Position numbers and translations under genes: made by a program. This document shows, piece by piece, positions 13,915 to 21,355 of a stretch of DNA of 64,000 nucleotides. The stretch lies in NCBI GenBank assembly GCA_024688365.1, contig JAILEG010000045.1, positions 1-64,000 of the forward strand, read 5' to 3'. Under the pieces are notes generated by a model that did not search any database, had not been told where the DNA came from, and saw nothing but the letters and a program-made list of their open reading frames with translations. Source of the DNA: Prevotella sp. (GTDB lineage Bacteria > Bacteroidota > Bacteroidia > Bacteroidales > Bacteroidaceae). Positions within the stretch are counted from its first letter, which is position 1. Each line of letters begins with the position of its first letter.

Positions 13915-16622
13915 ACCGATACCAACGCCCCGTCGTGGAGGCCGACCACGGGCATCACCTCGTGCTGGCCCCACCGGGATGCGGCAAGACGCACATACTT
14001 GCCGAGCGGATAAAGTATGCTCTGGCGCAGGGCGTGAAGGCGGAGGACATGCTCTGCCTGACGTTCACCAACCGGGCGGCAAGGGAGATGACCAACCGTA
14101 TCAGCCAAGTGATGGGTAATGGATGCTGGGGGCCAGGTGATAATGAACATTCAATACCCAACACCCAACACCCAAGCGAGCTGATGGTGGGCAACGTGCA
14201 TCGGTTCTGCTCCAAGTTCCTCTTCGAGCAGGACAGGATTCCTGCTGACTCTGCCATCATCGACGACGAGGAGGCTGTGAGCATTATTGCCGACTACCGG
14301 AACGAGGACGATGAGGGAGTGATGGGCGACTTCAACCGATACAAAGGTTATCAGGAGATTATCTTCTTCCAGCACTTCATCTATCAGATGGAGCATCACC
14401 ATCCGTGGAAATACTACCTGCACCCGGAGTGTTTCACTGATGACGACCGTGAGGCAGTAAAACGCATCTGCCAGTCACAGTCCATGGAATACAACGAGGA
14501 TGCAATGGTCAGGATATACCGTCATGCCCAAGACTACATGGACGAGGCTGACTCTCTCCTGGTTGACAGACAGCTTGCAGGGAAGATGCGCCAGCTGCTG
14601 CGCAAGATGTATCTCGCCTCGTGCTATGAACGGTACAAGACTGATAACCACCTGCTCGACTTCGAGGACCTGCTCCTGCGTACCTACGACATCTACAGCA
14701 CCGACACATCCTGCAAACGCTATCCCTGGATTCAGGTGGATGAAGTACAGGACCTCAACGGCATGCAGCTCGCCATCATCGACCTGCTCACCGCCGAGGA
14801 CCACCCGATGGTGATGTACCTGGGCGACGAGCAACAAGCCATCTACTCCTTCATGGGTGCCAAGCTGGAAACCCTCACGCTGCTGAAGATGCGCTGCAAG
14901 GGGAACATCCACCATCTACAGCAGAACCACCGGTCACCCCGATATCTGCTCGACGTGTTCAACGACTATGCCGAAAGACAACTGAAGATTGACCGGGAGC
15001 TGCTACCCGTCTCGGACAATGACACAGATGCCTCGCCCGGCGACCTGCGCATCATCGGCAGCAACACGATAGACGATGAGATTAAGGACATTGCCGATAC
15101 TGCGCAGCACCTCTACCTGCAAGACTGCAAGGAGCGTACCGCCGTCATCGTCAGCTCCAATGCCGATGCCGACCGCATCAGCCAGGCAATGGCCGAGGAG
15201 GGACTGACACACTTCAAGATTTCCGGACGAGATCTCTTCGACACCCCTGACGTGAAGTTCCTCCTTGCCCACCTCAGCGTGCTTGCCAACGAGCATAACG
15301 CTATTGCCTGGACACGCATCATGAAAGGCACGCATGCCTTCCCCTCGCACTCACTGGCCCGCCGCTTCAACTGGAAGCTGCGGCAGCTTGCCCTCTCGCC
15401 GTCCGACTTCATCCTCTATCCCGGAAGCTGTTATACGGCAGAGTTCCTACAGGCTTACGACACCGATGAGATAATCGTCTTCGACACCGAGACTACAGGA
15501 CTGGACGTGTTCAGTGATGACATCATAGAGATTGCCGCCATGCGCGTCAAGGGTGGCAAGGTGGTGGGCGAACCGCTCGACCTCTACATTGAGACCGACA
15601 AGCCCATTCTGCCAAAACTCGGCAACAAGGACAATCCGATGTACACCATCTACCACGAGAAACTCGCCACAGGACAGCTTCTTCAACCCGACGTGGCACT
15701 GTACCAATTCATTGAATACATTGGGACATGCCCCATTCTCGGGCATAATGCCAAATACGACTACAACATCCTCGACCGATGCCTGCGCCGCTATTGCACC
15801 GACATGATGGCAAACCACGCCAACCGCTGCTTCGACTCACTCAAGCTGATGCACCTGCTGGAGCCGAATCTCCATTCGTACAAGCTGGAGGCACTCTTGG
15901 CAAAGTATCAGTTGCAAGGCGAGAACAGCCACCAGGCGATTGATGATGTTGGAGCTACGGTGAGCCTCGTTAGGCTATGTGCGGCGAAAGCACGGGAGAA
16001 AGCCAAGATGCAGGCGGCCTTCATCCACCACCCGAAAGTAGAGCCCTTCGTCAGTGTCCTGCGTGCCAACTACGGCGAACTGTACCAGCAGGCTTTCCAT
16101 CGGCTCTACAGTCTGTCAGCAGAGGAGGAGCCTGCCCTCGTCGGCGAACTCTCCGCAGCCTACAAAACCCTGCTGGCTGATGGGCTGGTGAGGGAGATTC
16201 CCCGACTCGACTACATCCTCCGCTATCTCCGCATGGACATGCTGACGGACAGTAGCATCCCCAATGCCCTCGCCCCTCAGCTCGCCCAATACATCATAGA
16301 CATCAACACCCTTAAGGAGAGTGACTTCTGCAACAGCCGCAGCATCCGTGAGCGTGTCTACGTCACCACCGTGCATAAGGCGAAGGGGCTGGAGTTCGAC
16401 AATGTCATTGTCTTCGATGCCGCCAACGGCCGCTACCCCAATGCCTTCAACAAGACCAAGCGGCAGGACGAGGAGGATGCCCGCAAGTTCTATGTCGCCA
16501 TGTCGCGTGCCAAGCGCCGTCTCTTCATTGCCTACAGCCTGCAGATGATTGACCGCTACGGGCGTGTTCATAACCGGGAGCTGACCCCCCTGATGGATGC
16601 CATACAGAAGTTTTTCAATTAG
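13884..16622 (+). CDS. UvrD/PcrA-type SF1 helicase with inserted DEDDh exonuclease
   Basis: A 912-residue fusion. Helicase motifs: RYQRPVVEA (Q motif, 12), APPGCGKTH (Walker A, 29-37), VDEVQD (285-290), GDEQQAIYSFMGA (314-326), TTVHKAKGLEF (828-838) and FYVAMSRAKRRLF (869-881). Between them, at about 528-705, is a complete epsilon-like exonuclease: FDTETTG (Asp534, Glu536), HNAKYDYNIL (Asp626), SHQAIDD (His693). Thus unwinding and 3'-5' degradation sit in one chain. This suggests a repair or nucleic-acid-defence role. A heptamer-repeat insertion adds NEHSIPNTQHP near residue 87, between motifs I and Ib. The start is the ATG just after the short upstream frame. Confidence 0.92.
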   Translation: MQSNNDTSTLDRYQRPVVEADHGHHLVLAPPGCGKTHILAERIKYALAQGVKAEDMLCLTFTNRAAREMTNRISQVMGNGCWGPGDNEHSIPNTQHPSELMVGNVHRFCSKFLFEQDRIPADSAIIDDEEAVSIIADYRNEDDEGVMGDFNRYKGYQEIIFFQHFIYQMEHHHPWKYYLHPECFTDDDREAVKRICQSQSMEYNEDAMVRIYRHAQDYMDEADSLLVDRQLAGKMRQLLRKMYLASCYERYKTDNHLLDFEDLLLRTYDIYSTDTSCKRYPWIQVDEVQDLNGMQLAIIDLLTAEDHPMVMYLGDEQQAIYSFMGAKLETLTLLKMRCKGNIHHLQQNHRSPRYLLDVFNDYAERQLKIDRELLPVSDNDTDASPGDLRIIGSNTIDDEIKDIADTAQHLYLQDCKERTAVIVSSNADADRISQAMAEEGLTHFKISGRDLFDTPDVKFLLAHLSVLANEHNAIAWTRIMKGTHAFPSHSLARRFNWKLRQLALSPSDFILYPGSCYTAEFLQAYDTDEIIVFDTETTGLDVFSDDIIEIAAMRVKGGKVVGEPLDLYIETDKPILPKLGNKDNPMYTIYHEKLATGQLLQPDVALYQFIEYIGTCPILGHNAKYDYNILDRCLRRYCTDMMANHANRCFDSLKLMHLLEPNLHSYKLEALLAKYQLQGENSHQAIDDVGATVSLVRLCAAKAREKAKMQAAFIHHPKVEPFVSVLRANYGELYQQAFHRLYSLSAEEEPALVGELSAAYKTLLADGLVREIPRLDYILRYLRMDMLTDSSIPNALAPQLAQYIIDINTLKESDFCNSRSIRERVYVTTVHKAKGLEFDNVIVFDAANGRYPNAFNKTKRQDEEDARKFYVAMSRAKRRLFIAYSLQMIDRYGRVHNRELTPLMDAIQKFFN
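14138..14174. repeat. heptamer (AACACCC) repeat inside the helicase gene
   Basis: The tract reads GATAATGAACATTCAATACC followed by two further CAACACC units and encodes an in-frame NEHSIPNTQHP insertion. The same GATAATGAA plus heptamer combination occurs upstream of tyrA near 61980. Confidence 0.75.
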
Positions 16623-16828
16623 CCGGCGGGAGACCACTGCCCCTGCCCCCCTTCAAATGGAGAGGGGTGCGAAGCCTTGTGCTATTTTCGCTTTTTCCTG
16701 TTAAAAGCTTGAAATATTTCATTTTTATTTGTAAATTTGATGATTTATAACTGGTACCTTATAATGTGCCACCTGCATCAACGTTATTGGATTAATGTGG
16801 GGACAAAGGAAAATAATGCGGAGCCATA

Positions 16829-16860
16829 TTTGGCAAAGCAGAAAACTTTCACTATCTTTG
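16829..16860 (+). promoter_or_regulatory. canonical promoter of the DUF3791-DUF3990 operon
   Basis: TTTG at 16829-16832 and TATCTTTG at 16853-16860 are 20 bases apart, a full match to the Bacteroidetes consensus. The first gene starts at 16885. Confidence 0.8.
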
Positions 16861-16884
16861 GCACGGAATCAATATGAATTGCTT

Positions 16885-17112
16885 ATGAGTAGAGAGCTTC
16901 AAAACCGCATATCCTATTTCGTATGCTGCATTACGGCATTTGCCAACCAGTTCGGCATATCGCCCCGGGCAGCCTACTCGTATCTTGACCGTTTCAAGGG
17001 TATCAGTTTCCTGAATGAATGTTACGAGGCGGAACATCAACTGTCGATTGCCGATGCTGTCAGCGATCTGGCAACAATATGCCAACATCATGGAGGGACA
17101 CTTGCATTATGA
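16885..17112 (+). CDS. DUF3791 protein (putative antitoxin side)
   Basis: A 75-residue, mostly helical protein (RISYFVCCITAFANQFGISPRAAYSYLDRFKGISFL...). The F-A-x-x-F-G-I-S-x-x-x-A-Y-x-Y-L pattern is typical of DUF3791, a small Bacteroidetes/Firmicutes family that nearly always accompanies DUF3990. The start at 16885 follows the promoter by 24 bases. Its TGA overlaps the next ATG (ATGA at 17109-17112). The antitoxin role is inferred from the arrangement. Confidence 0.85.
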   Translation: MSRELQNRISYFVCCITAFANQFGISPRAAYSYLDRFKGISFLNECYEAEHQLSIADAVSDLATICQHHGGTLAL

Positions 17113-17591
17113 TAACATTATTTCATGGCTCAAATATCTCCATTGACAAGATAGATCTTGAAAAAGGAGCGAATGACAAAGACTTTGGGAAGGGCTTCTA
17201 TCTGACGGATATCCGCCATCAGGCAGAGGCAATGGCCATAAGAAAAACCCGTATAATGGGGAGTGGCATACCGACCATTTCTGTTTATCACTACGATGAC
17301 TCTCCCTTGGGAAACAGCACGTTGCGTATCAAGAACTTTGGCGACATACCAACAGAGGATTGGGCAGAATTTATCCTGCATAACCGTCACGCATCCCGGA
17401 CAGGGTTCAAACACAACTATGACATCGTAATCGGATCGGTAGCAGATGACGGAGTAGCCTTCCAATTGGAGCAATATGAAGATGGGCTTATCAATCTCGA
17501 TACTTTGGTAGAGAGACTTAAATACAGAAAACTTAGCCGGCAATACTTCTTTGGCACTCCTGCTGGCATATCAAGATTGGAAAAAATATGA
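17109..17591 (+). CDS. DUF3990 protein, ADP-ribosyltransferase-like putative toxin
   Basis: A 160-residue protein with ITLFHGSNISID at the N-terminus and DFGKGFYLTDIRHQAEAMA at about 22-40. The H-G-S and G-F-Y-L-T motifs match the His and Tyr positions of ART-fold enzymes (H-Y-E/Q class). DUF3990 has been placed near that fold by sequence analysis; the catalytic acid is not obvious to me. It is flanked on both sides by DUF3791 genes with ATGA overlaps, an arrangement typical of a toxin-antitoxin cassette. The target is unknown. Confidence 0.85.
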   Translation: MITLFHGSNISIDKIDLEKGANDKDFGKGFYLTDIRHQAEAMAIRKTRIMGSGIPTISVYHYDDSPLGNSTLRIKNFGDIPTEDWAEFILHNRHASRTGFKHNYDIVIGSVADDGVAFQLEQYEDGLINLDTLVERLKYRKLSRQYFFGTPAGISRLEKI

Positions 17592-17809
17592 GCATCGAAG
17601 AAAAATACCTGACCAATAAACTCACACGAGACTTGATAGCATACGTGATGGAGGACTTTGGAGTAACGATGACCGAGGCTATGTCTATGGTGTACTACTC
17701 TGAACTGTACGCAAAGATACTTGATACAGAAACTGGACTTTACTACCAAAGTTCCGGCTACAACTACGAAATGCTGAAACGGGAATTGCAGACAGGCACA
17801 TTTGTATAA
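17588..17809 (+). CDS. second DUF3791-like protein
   Basis: A 73-residue protein starting inside the stop of the DUF3990 gene (ATGA at 17588-17591). LIAYVMEDFGVTMTEAMSMVYYSELYAKILD has the same helix-G-[IV]-[ST]-x-x-x-A layout as the first DUF3791 gene, but the sequence is diverged. Both DUF3791 proteins may bind the toxin, or one may act as a scaffold. Very tight coupling (three genes, two 4-base overlaps) suggests fixed stoichiometry. Confidence 0.8.
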   Translation: MSIEEKYLTNKLTRDLIAYVMEDFGVTMTEAMSMVYYSELYAKILDTETGLYYQSSGYNYEMLKRELQTGTFV

Positions 17810-17834
17810 TGTCTTCCCTACTAACAACAATGAA

Positions 17835-18356
17835 ATGAAAGCAATTCTCCCCCTCTTTCTTTGTATGCTTCTACTTGGCTGTAAAAGCAACATCAAGCGT
17901 GTGAAGCCCATACACATACAGCCTCAACGTAACACAGTCGTCTATTGGGCAAGGAATGAGAAAACGGAAGATGCAAGGGTAATAAATGTCATCTCCGAAA
18001 AGGCAAAGAATGCCAATGATGTATTGATATTTGGGAAAGTAAGAGAAGGATCTCCCAAGCAGTTAAACGCAACAGAACTCAAAAAGTCTATACTCCTTGT
18101 AAGAAAGTATATGGAAAAGCATCCGGAAAACTTCCTGCCTCTTGATTCTTACTATCAGCAGTATATTGGATATGTCAAGGAAGGTAAACGTATGGCAGAC
18201 GTTATTCTATTCTCGCACTTCAAAGTAACATACGATGGACTGACTGCGATTCGCTCTGATTTTAGAGTAAGTGTTTTCTATTACAAACCAGTTAATAAAT
18301 ATAGACATATGCTTACTATCAATTTAGATAAAGATAAGGTATCACCTTTTCAATAA
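17835..18356 (+). CDS. hypothetical lipoprotein
   Basis: A 173-residue protein with a short lipoprotein signal (MKAILPLFLCMLLLGCKS, lipidated Cys near 16). The mature part is basic near the N-terminus, then mixed alpha/beta (TEDARVINVISEKAKNANDVLIFGKV). I do not recognise a domain. The start at 17835 was chosen because it begins the signal. The gene lies 25 bases after the DUF3791 gene and is clearly AT-rich compared with flanking genes, which suggests an accessory origin. Confidence 0.65.
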   Translation: MKAILPLFLCMLLLGCKSNIKRVKPIHIQPQRNTVVYWARNEKTEDARVINVISEKAKNANDVLIFGKVREGSPKQLNATELKKSILLVRKYMEKHPENFLPLDSYYQQYIGYVKEGKRMADVILFSHFKVTYDGLTAIRSDFRVSVFYYKPVNKYRHMLTINLDKDKVSPFQ

Positions 18357-18437
18357 CTCAACCCTTTAAATTCACAGGAGCCAAGGCTGTTATACAGTAC
18401 TACAGAATTTGACTGGAAACAATCATTAGACAGGGTT

Positions 18438-18680
18438 TCATTCGTCGCGCTCAGCTGGGACAACCCTTCCCGTCTTGTCTGTCTTTATATATATGACCTG
18501 TGACACCTGACATCCTCTTGAGCGCATCACCCTATAGGTGGCATTAGGGAGTAGAGGCAGTTTGCTGACCTTCAAGGTATCATCATATAGATCCGTAATG
18601 TCGTAACAAGACGGAACTTCATTAAGGTAAAACTCTGTTGGATGATTCTCATCGTAAAGGTAGCCCTGATGGAGCTGCAT
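18438..18680 (-). CDS. hypothetical protein, possible 3' part of a frameshifted gene
   Basis: An 80-residue frame (MQLHQGYLYDENHPTEFYLNE...) that begins inside the last codons of the preceding gene in another frame. It has no signal or membrane segment and ends in a charged region (KTDKTGRVVPAERDE). The 32-base out-of-frame overlap, and the lack of a good upstream site, suggest that it and 18649-18909 could once have been one membrane-anchored protein. Confidence 0.4.
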   Translation of the reverse strand: MQLHQGYLYDENHPTEFYLNEVPSCYDITDLYDDTLKVSKLPLLPNATYRVMRSRGCQVSQVIYIKTDKTGRVVPAERDE

Positions 18681-18909
18681 GGTTTTCTATATGATAGAAG
18701 TCATCAGAAGTCTCACCTTCAATAAATAAGCCAAGTCCACAGACATCTCCATAGTCCACCATAAATGCCTGTTTGGCTATATCGAAACGGAAATTCCGTT
18801 CTGAAGTGCATCTACGGTAGACGAAAAACTCACCACCAATGACTATTACAAAAATAGCAATCCATGCTATCCTCTTTGCCCAGGCAATGATGGACGGTGC
18901 TTTCTCCAT
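18649..18909 (-). CDS. hypothetical single-TM protein
   Basis: An 86-residue protein: a hydrophobic anchor at about 8-30 (AKRIAWIAIFVIVIGGEFFV) then an extracytoplasmic segment with one Cys (YGDVCGLGLFIEGE). The start is 19 bases after the HAD gene stop, so it is in that operon. The frame ends soon after entering the 18438-18680 gene; a single indel would join them. No family recognised. Confidence 0.5.
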   Translation of the reverse strand: MEKAPSIIAWAKRIAWIAIFVIVIGGEFFVYRRCTSERNFRFDIAKQAFMVDYGDVCGLGLFIEGETSDDFYHIENHAAPSGLPLR

Positions 18910-18928
18910 ATAACCTAATCCCTCACCT

Positions 18929-19558
18929 TTATTTATATTCCTCAAGCCTCTCCCGCAGCCTTCCTGTCCAGTCCTTCCCGTTCTCAGCCAACAAGGTGTG
19001 GATGCCCAATGCCTCAGCCGCCGCAACATTGGCAGGACTGTCATCAACAAAGAGGACATGCCCAGCCTGGATATCCTCCGCACTGAGGATGGCACGGAAA
19101 TAATCGGGCGAGGGTTTCAGACTGCCGAGCTGATAGCTGACATAGAGATCATCGAGATAATCATGGATGCTTCCGCCACTGCCATCGAAGCGGTTGCTTT
19201 CCGTCCACTCCATTACAAAGGGATTGGTGTTGCTGGTCAATACGAGCCGATAGCCCTCTGAGCGCAGGCAGGCGAGCATATCGAGATTACGCTGGGGCAA
19301 ATCCTCACAATAGCCGAGCCAGCAGTGCTGGCACTCATTCCATGAAACCTCCCTGCGGCAGAGCCGTGAAAGCTCCACAAGAAACTCATCATCACTGACA
19401 CTGCCATCTTCCAGTTGCCCGAAAAAGCCTTGTTGCGTGTAAGCCTTCAATCGTCTGTCAGCATCGGTCAGCCCCAATGCCTCAAAGCGGCGCACCGCCT
19501 CATCACGGTTGCTGGTGTAGATAACACCACCCAAATCAAAGAAAAGCGTACGTATCAT
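18929..19558 (-). CDS. HAD-superfamily hydrolase
   Basis: A 209-residue haloacid dehalogenase-like enzyme, probably a phosphatase of the YihX type. Motif I is TLFFDLGGVIY (nucleophile Asp; the usual D+2 is Gly), motif II is VLTSNTN, motif III is the Lys of SLKPSPDYF, and motif IV is FVDDSPANV. The helical cap is at about 15-85. The ATG at 19558 was chosen over 19591 to start at the first core strand. It begins 11 bases after the higA stop, so the antitoxin, this gene and the two small genes downstream probably share a transcript. The substrate is unknown. Confidence 0.88.
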   Translation of the reverse strand: MIRTLFFDLGGVIYTSNRDEAVRRFEALGLTDADRRLKAYTQQGFFGQLEDGSVSDDEFLVELSRLCRREVSWNECQHCWLGYCEDLPQRNLDMLACLRSEGYRLVLTSNTNPFVMEWTESNRFDGSGGSIHDYLDDLYVSYQLGSLKPSPDYFRAILSAEDIQAGHVLFVDDSPANVAAAEALGIHTLLAENGKDWTGRLRERLEEYK

Positions 19559-19569
19559 AAGCCAGTCCA

Positions 19570-19872
19570 CTATAACAGTGTTGCTGCACAAGCCTTTCTG
19601 ATAGCATCCAACCGTTGGCTAAAACTGCTTTTCTGCCTTGACAGGCTCATGTTATACCGCGCCTGCATATTGACAAGCAACTCTGGATTTACACCAAGAG
19701 CAGCCTCAACCATCAAGGCAAAATCGGTTGATACAGGACGCTTGCCATTCAGTATCTCATTCAGTTGCGTATAAGGCACGCCCAAAAGTTCCGAGAACAG
19801 TTTTTGGGATATTCCCCTACAGTCCAATTCCTCTTTTATGACATCCCCTGGATGTGTTGTGATTCTGTTCAT
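19570..19872 (-). CDS. higA: HigA-family antitoxin (XRE helix-turn-helix)
   Basis: A 100-residue DNA-binding protein. The HPGDVIKEELDCRGISQKLFSELLGVPYTQLNEILNGKRPVS segment is the HigA/VapI-type helix-turn-helix, followed by a helical dimer region. HigA normally neutralises HigB and represses the operon. The frame is intact, whereas the adjacent toxin gene is frameshifted, so this may be an orphan antitoxin. It starts 7 bases after the end of the toxin frame. Confidence 0.88.
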   Translation of the reverse strand: MNRITTHPGDVIKEELDCRGISQKLFSELLGVPYTQLNEILNGKRPVSTDFALMVEAALGVNPELLVNMQARYNMSLSRQKSSFSQRLDAIRKACAATLL

Positions 19873-19879
19873 AATCCTT

Positions 19880-20190
19880 TCATTTATAATGATCCGTCAA
19901 GTCCGTAAGCGTGCAGACGGTCAGAATATTATCCCTCCCCTCACTCCGCAACTTGAATAACAGCCTGTAATGAGAATCAACACGAATTGAATAATATCCA
20001 TTATCAAGTGTTTCAAAATTCAAGGAACGAAACACGAACAAATCCTCCATCCTCGTCGCAGCCAAGATCGTTTCAACACGTTTCTGATATATTTCTCTAT
20101 AACTGAAGGCTGAAAACGGAACTTTTTGTTCTTGCATCTTCCACTATCATAAAGCTCTTGGAGATACTCCTTTTCGTACTCAACTATCAT
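19880..20190 (-). pseudogene. higB: frameshifted HigB/RelE-type toxin
   Basis: From the ATG at 20190 the frame reads MIVEYEKEYLQELYDSGRC...QPSVIEKY and then leaves the family. In another frame QKRVETILAATRMEDLFVFRSLNFETL...YYSIRVDSHYRLLF continues as a normal HigB C-terminus to 19880. The join falls at a TATAT tract (about 20086-20092). Removing one AT dinucleotide restores a full ~100-residue toxin. This may be true decay, slippage or a sequencing error. It precedes higA as in normal higBA order. Confidence 0.8.
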
Positions 20191-20194
20191 AGTG

Positions 20195-20271
20195 CAAAGA
20201 TAAGGATTATTTCTCAATCTTCATTATATTAGTGAATATTCCCTGTTCATCGGATTCTTTTCCTATCTTTG
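20195..20271. promoter_or_regulatory. divergent leaderless-type promoter pair
   Basis: TATCTTTG on the minus strand (plus 20195-20202) and TATCTTTG on the plus strand (20264-20271) point away from each other. Each is followed by CACT and then directly by an ATG (higB at 20190, acetyltransferase at 20276). Each transcript would start at or within a few bases of its start codon. Confidence 0.6.
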
Positions 20272-20275
20272 CACT

Positions 20276-20848
20276 ATGATTACGATTGAACAGGCACGGA
20301 AAGAGCAGGCCGCAGAGATTGCACGGCTCATCATGGAGGCGATGAACCACGAGTGTTGCCAGTGGTTTGCAGGACCGGAACACACGCTGGACGATTTCCA
20401 CAGGCTGATGACCAGCCTGGTCAGACGGGACGACTCCCAATACTCCTATCGCAACACGCTCGCAGCCATCACCGAGGAAGGGCAGGTGGCAGGCATCTGC
20501 GTCAGCTATGACGGGGCTTTGCTCCATCAGTTGCGGCTGCCTTTCATCACTGGGGCACTGTCGGCCTTCGGGTGCGACTATTCCGCCATGCCCGATGAGA
20601 CGCAGGCTGGCGAGCTGTATATCGACTCGCTCTGCGTCAGCAAGCCCTTCCGGAATCAGGGCATTGCCACCCGCCTTCTCCAAGCCACCATAGAGAAAGG
20701 GCGGCAGATGGGGCTTCCAGCAGGCTTGCTGGTTGATACAGGCAACCCGAGGGCCGAGCAGCTCTACCTGCACATGGGCTTCACTTATGTGGATGACAAC
20801 GAATGGGGCGGGCATAAGATGAAGCATTTACAGACTCCTGCCGGATAA
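20276..20848 (+). CDS. GNAT-family N-acetyltransferase
   Basis: A 190-residue acetyl-CoA-dependent acetyltransferase. The N-terminal strand/helix ITIEQARKEQAAEIARLIMEAM is typical. Acetyl-CoA motif A is LYIDSLCVSKPFRNQGIATRLLQATIEKGRQMG (R-N-Q-G-I-A loop, about 122-154), and motif B is GNPRAEQLYLHMGF. The acceptor substrate is unknown. The promoter TATCTTTG ends five bases before the ATG, so the mRNA is probably leaderless. Confidence 0.9.
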   Translation: MITIEQARKEQAAEIARLIMEAMNHECCQWFAGPEHTLDDFHRLMTSLVRRDDSQYSYRNTLAAITEEGQVAGICVSYDGALLHQLRLPFITGALSAFGCDYSAMPDETQAGELYIDSLCVSKPFRNQGIATRLLQATIEKGRQMGLPAGLLVDTGNPRAEQLYLHMGFTYVDDNEWGGHKMKHLQTPAG

Positions 20849-20921
20849 TACATTACCCTGAAAGCCAACCCCTTCCCCCCTGTCAGTGAGCTTCCGCACC
20901 TCGCATGGCATACATCAGCAC

Positions 20922-20985
20922 AGTACTTCACGAGAAGTACCGGACTACTGCAGCTGAAGTATTCAAGTATTGCAGCTAAAGTACA
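20922..20985. repeat. triple-palindrome intergenic repeat, copy 2
   Basis: Units TACTTCACGAGAAGTA, TACTGCAGCTGAAGTA and TATTGCAGCTAAAGTA, about 22 bases centre to centre, followed by CAGGGGAT. It lies between the acetyltransferase stop and the B12 riboswitch promoter. Confidence 0.85.
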
Positions 20986-21094
20986 GGGGATATCAGGCAT
21001 CGGCTGCCTCTGTAACTGTACGCGAGTGATTGCCGCATACAGCACCCATTGCCTTCTGGAGGACACCCCATGCCACGAGAAAGGCCGTCTTTTA

Positions 21095-21126
21095 TTTGCC
21101 AGTCTCTTCCCTTTATCGTACCTTTG
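21095..21126 (+). promoter_or_regulatory. canonical promoter of the B12 uptake operon
   Basis: TTTG at 21095-21098 and TACCTTTG at 21119-21126, spaced 20 bases, directly before the riboswitch. Confidence 0.85.
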
Positions 21127-21131
21127 CAGCC

Positions 21132-21299
21132 GCAATAGGTTCATTACCAACATGATTAAAAAGGGAAAGCGGTGCGATTCCGCTACTGTCCCGCAGCTGT
21201 AAGTTGCCTTGTCAGGGCAAGCAAAGGCCACTGGTTGCACCACAACCGGGAAGGTGCTTGCCACGTTTTGGGCAACAAAGTCAGAAGACCTGCCATTGC
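21132..21299 (+). ncRNA. cobalamin riboswitch
   Basis: P1 can form between GCAAT..AGGT (21132-21140) and ACCT..ATTGC (21288-21299). The conserved core AAAAGGGAA, GGTGCGATTCCGC, CTGTCCCGCAGCTGTAA is followed by the B12 box GCCACTG (21227-21233) and the terminal GTCAGAAGACCTGCC. It binds adenosyl- or other cobalamin and lowers expression of the downstream uptake genes. The receptor start codon is 56 bases after P1, so control is probably on translation initiation or early termination. I do not see a clear U-tract terminator. Confidence 0.95.
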
Positions 21300-21355
21300 T
21301 TCATCTCATAACTGCCACGAGGATGGCTACGTGGGGGAGCTATACAACTGGATTT

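Noticed and set aside
16116..16637. 173-codon minus-strand frame opposite the helicase
   Set aside because: Shadow of a GC-rich coding strand. The plus strand carries intact helicase motifs V and VI here.
16640..16700. Terminator at the CCCCTTCAAATGGAGAGGGG stretch after the helicase
   Set aside because: The pairing is only a few bp with mismatches. Similar CCCCCTTCAAA tracts occur after pheS (about 5929), so this looks like a common low-complexity remnant rather than a terminator.
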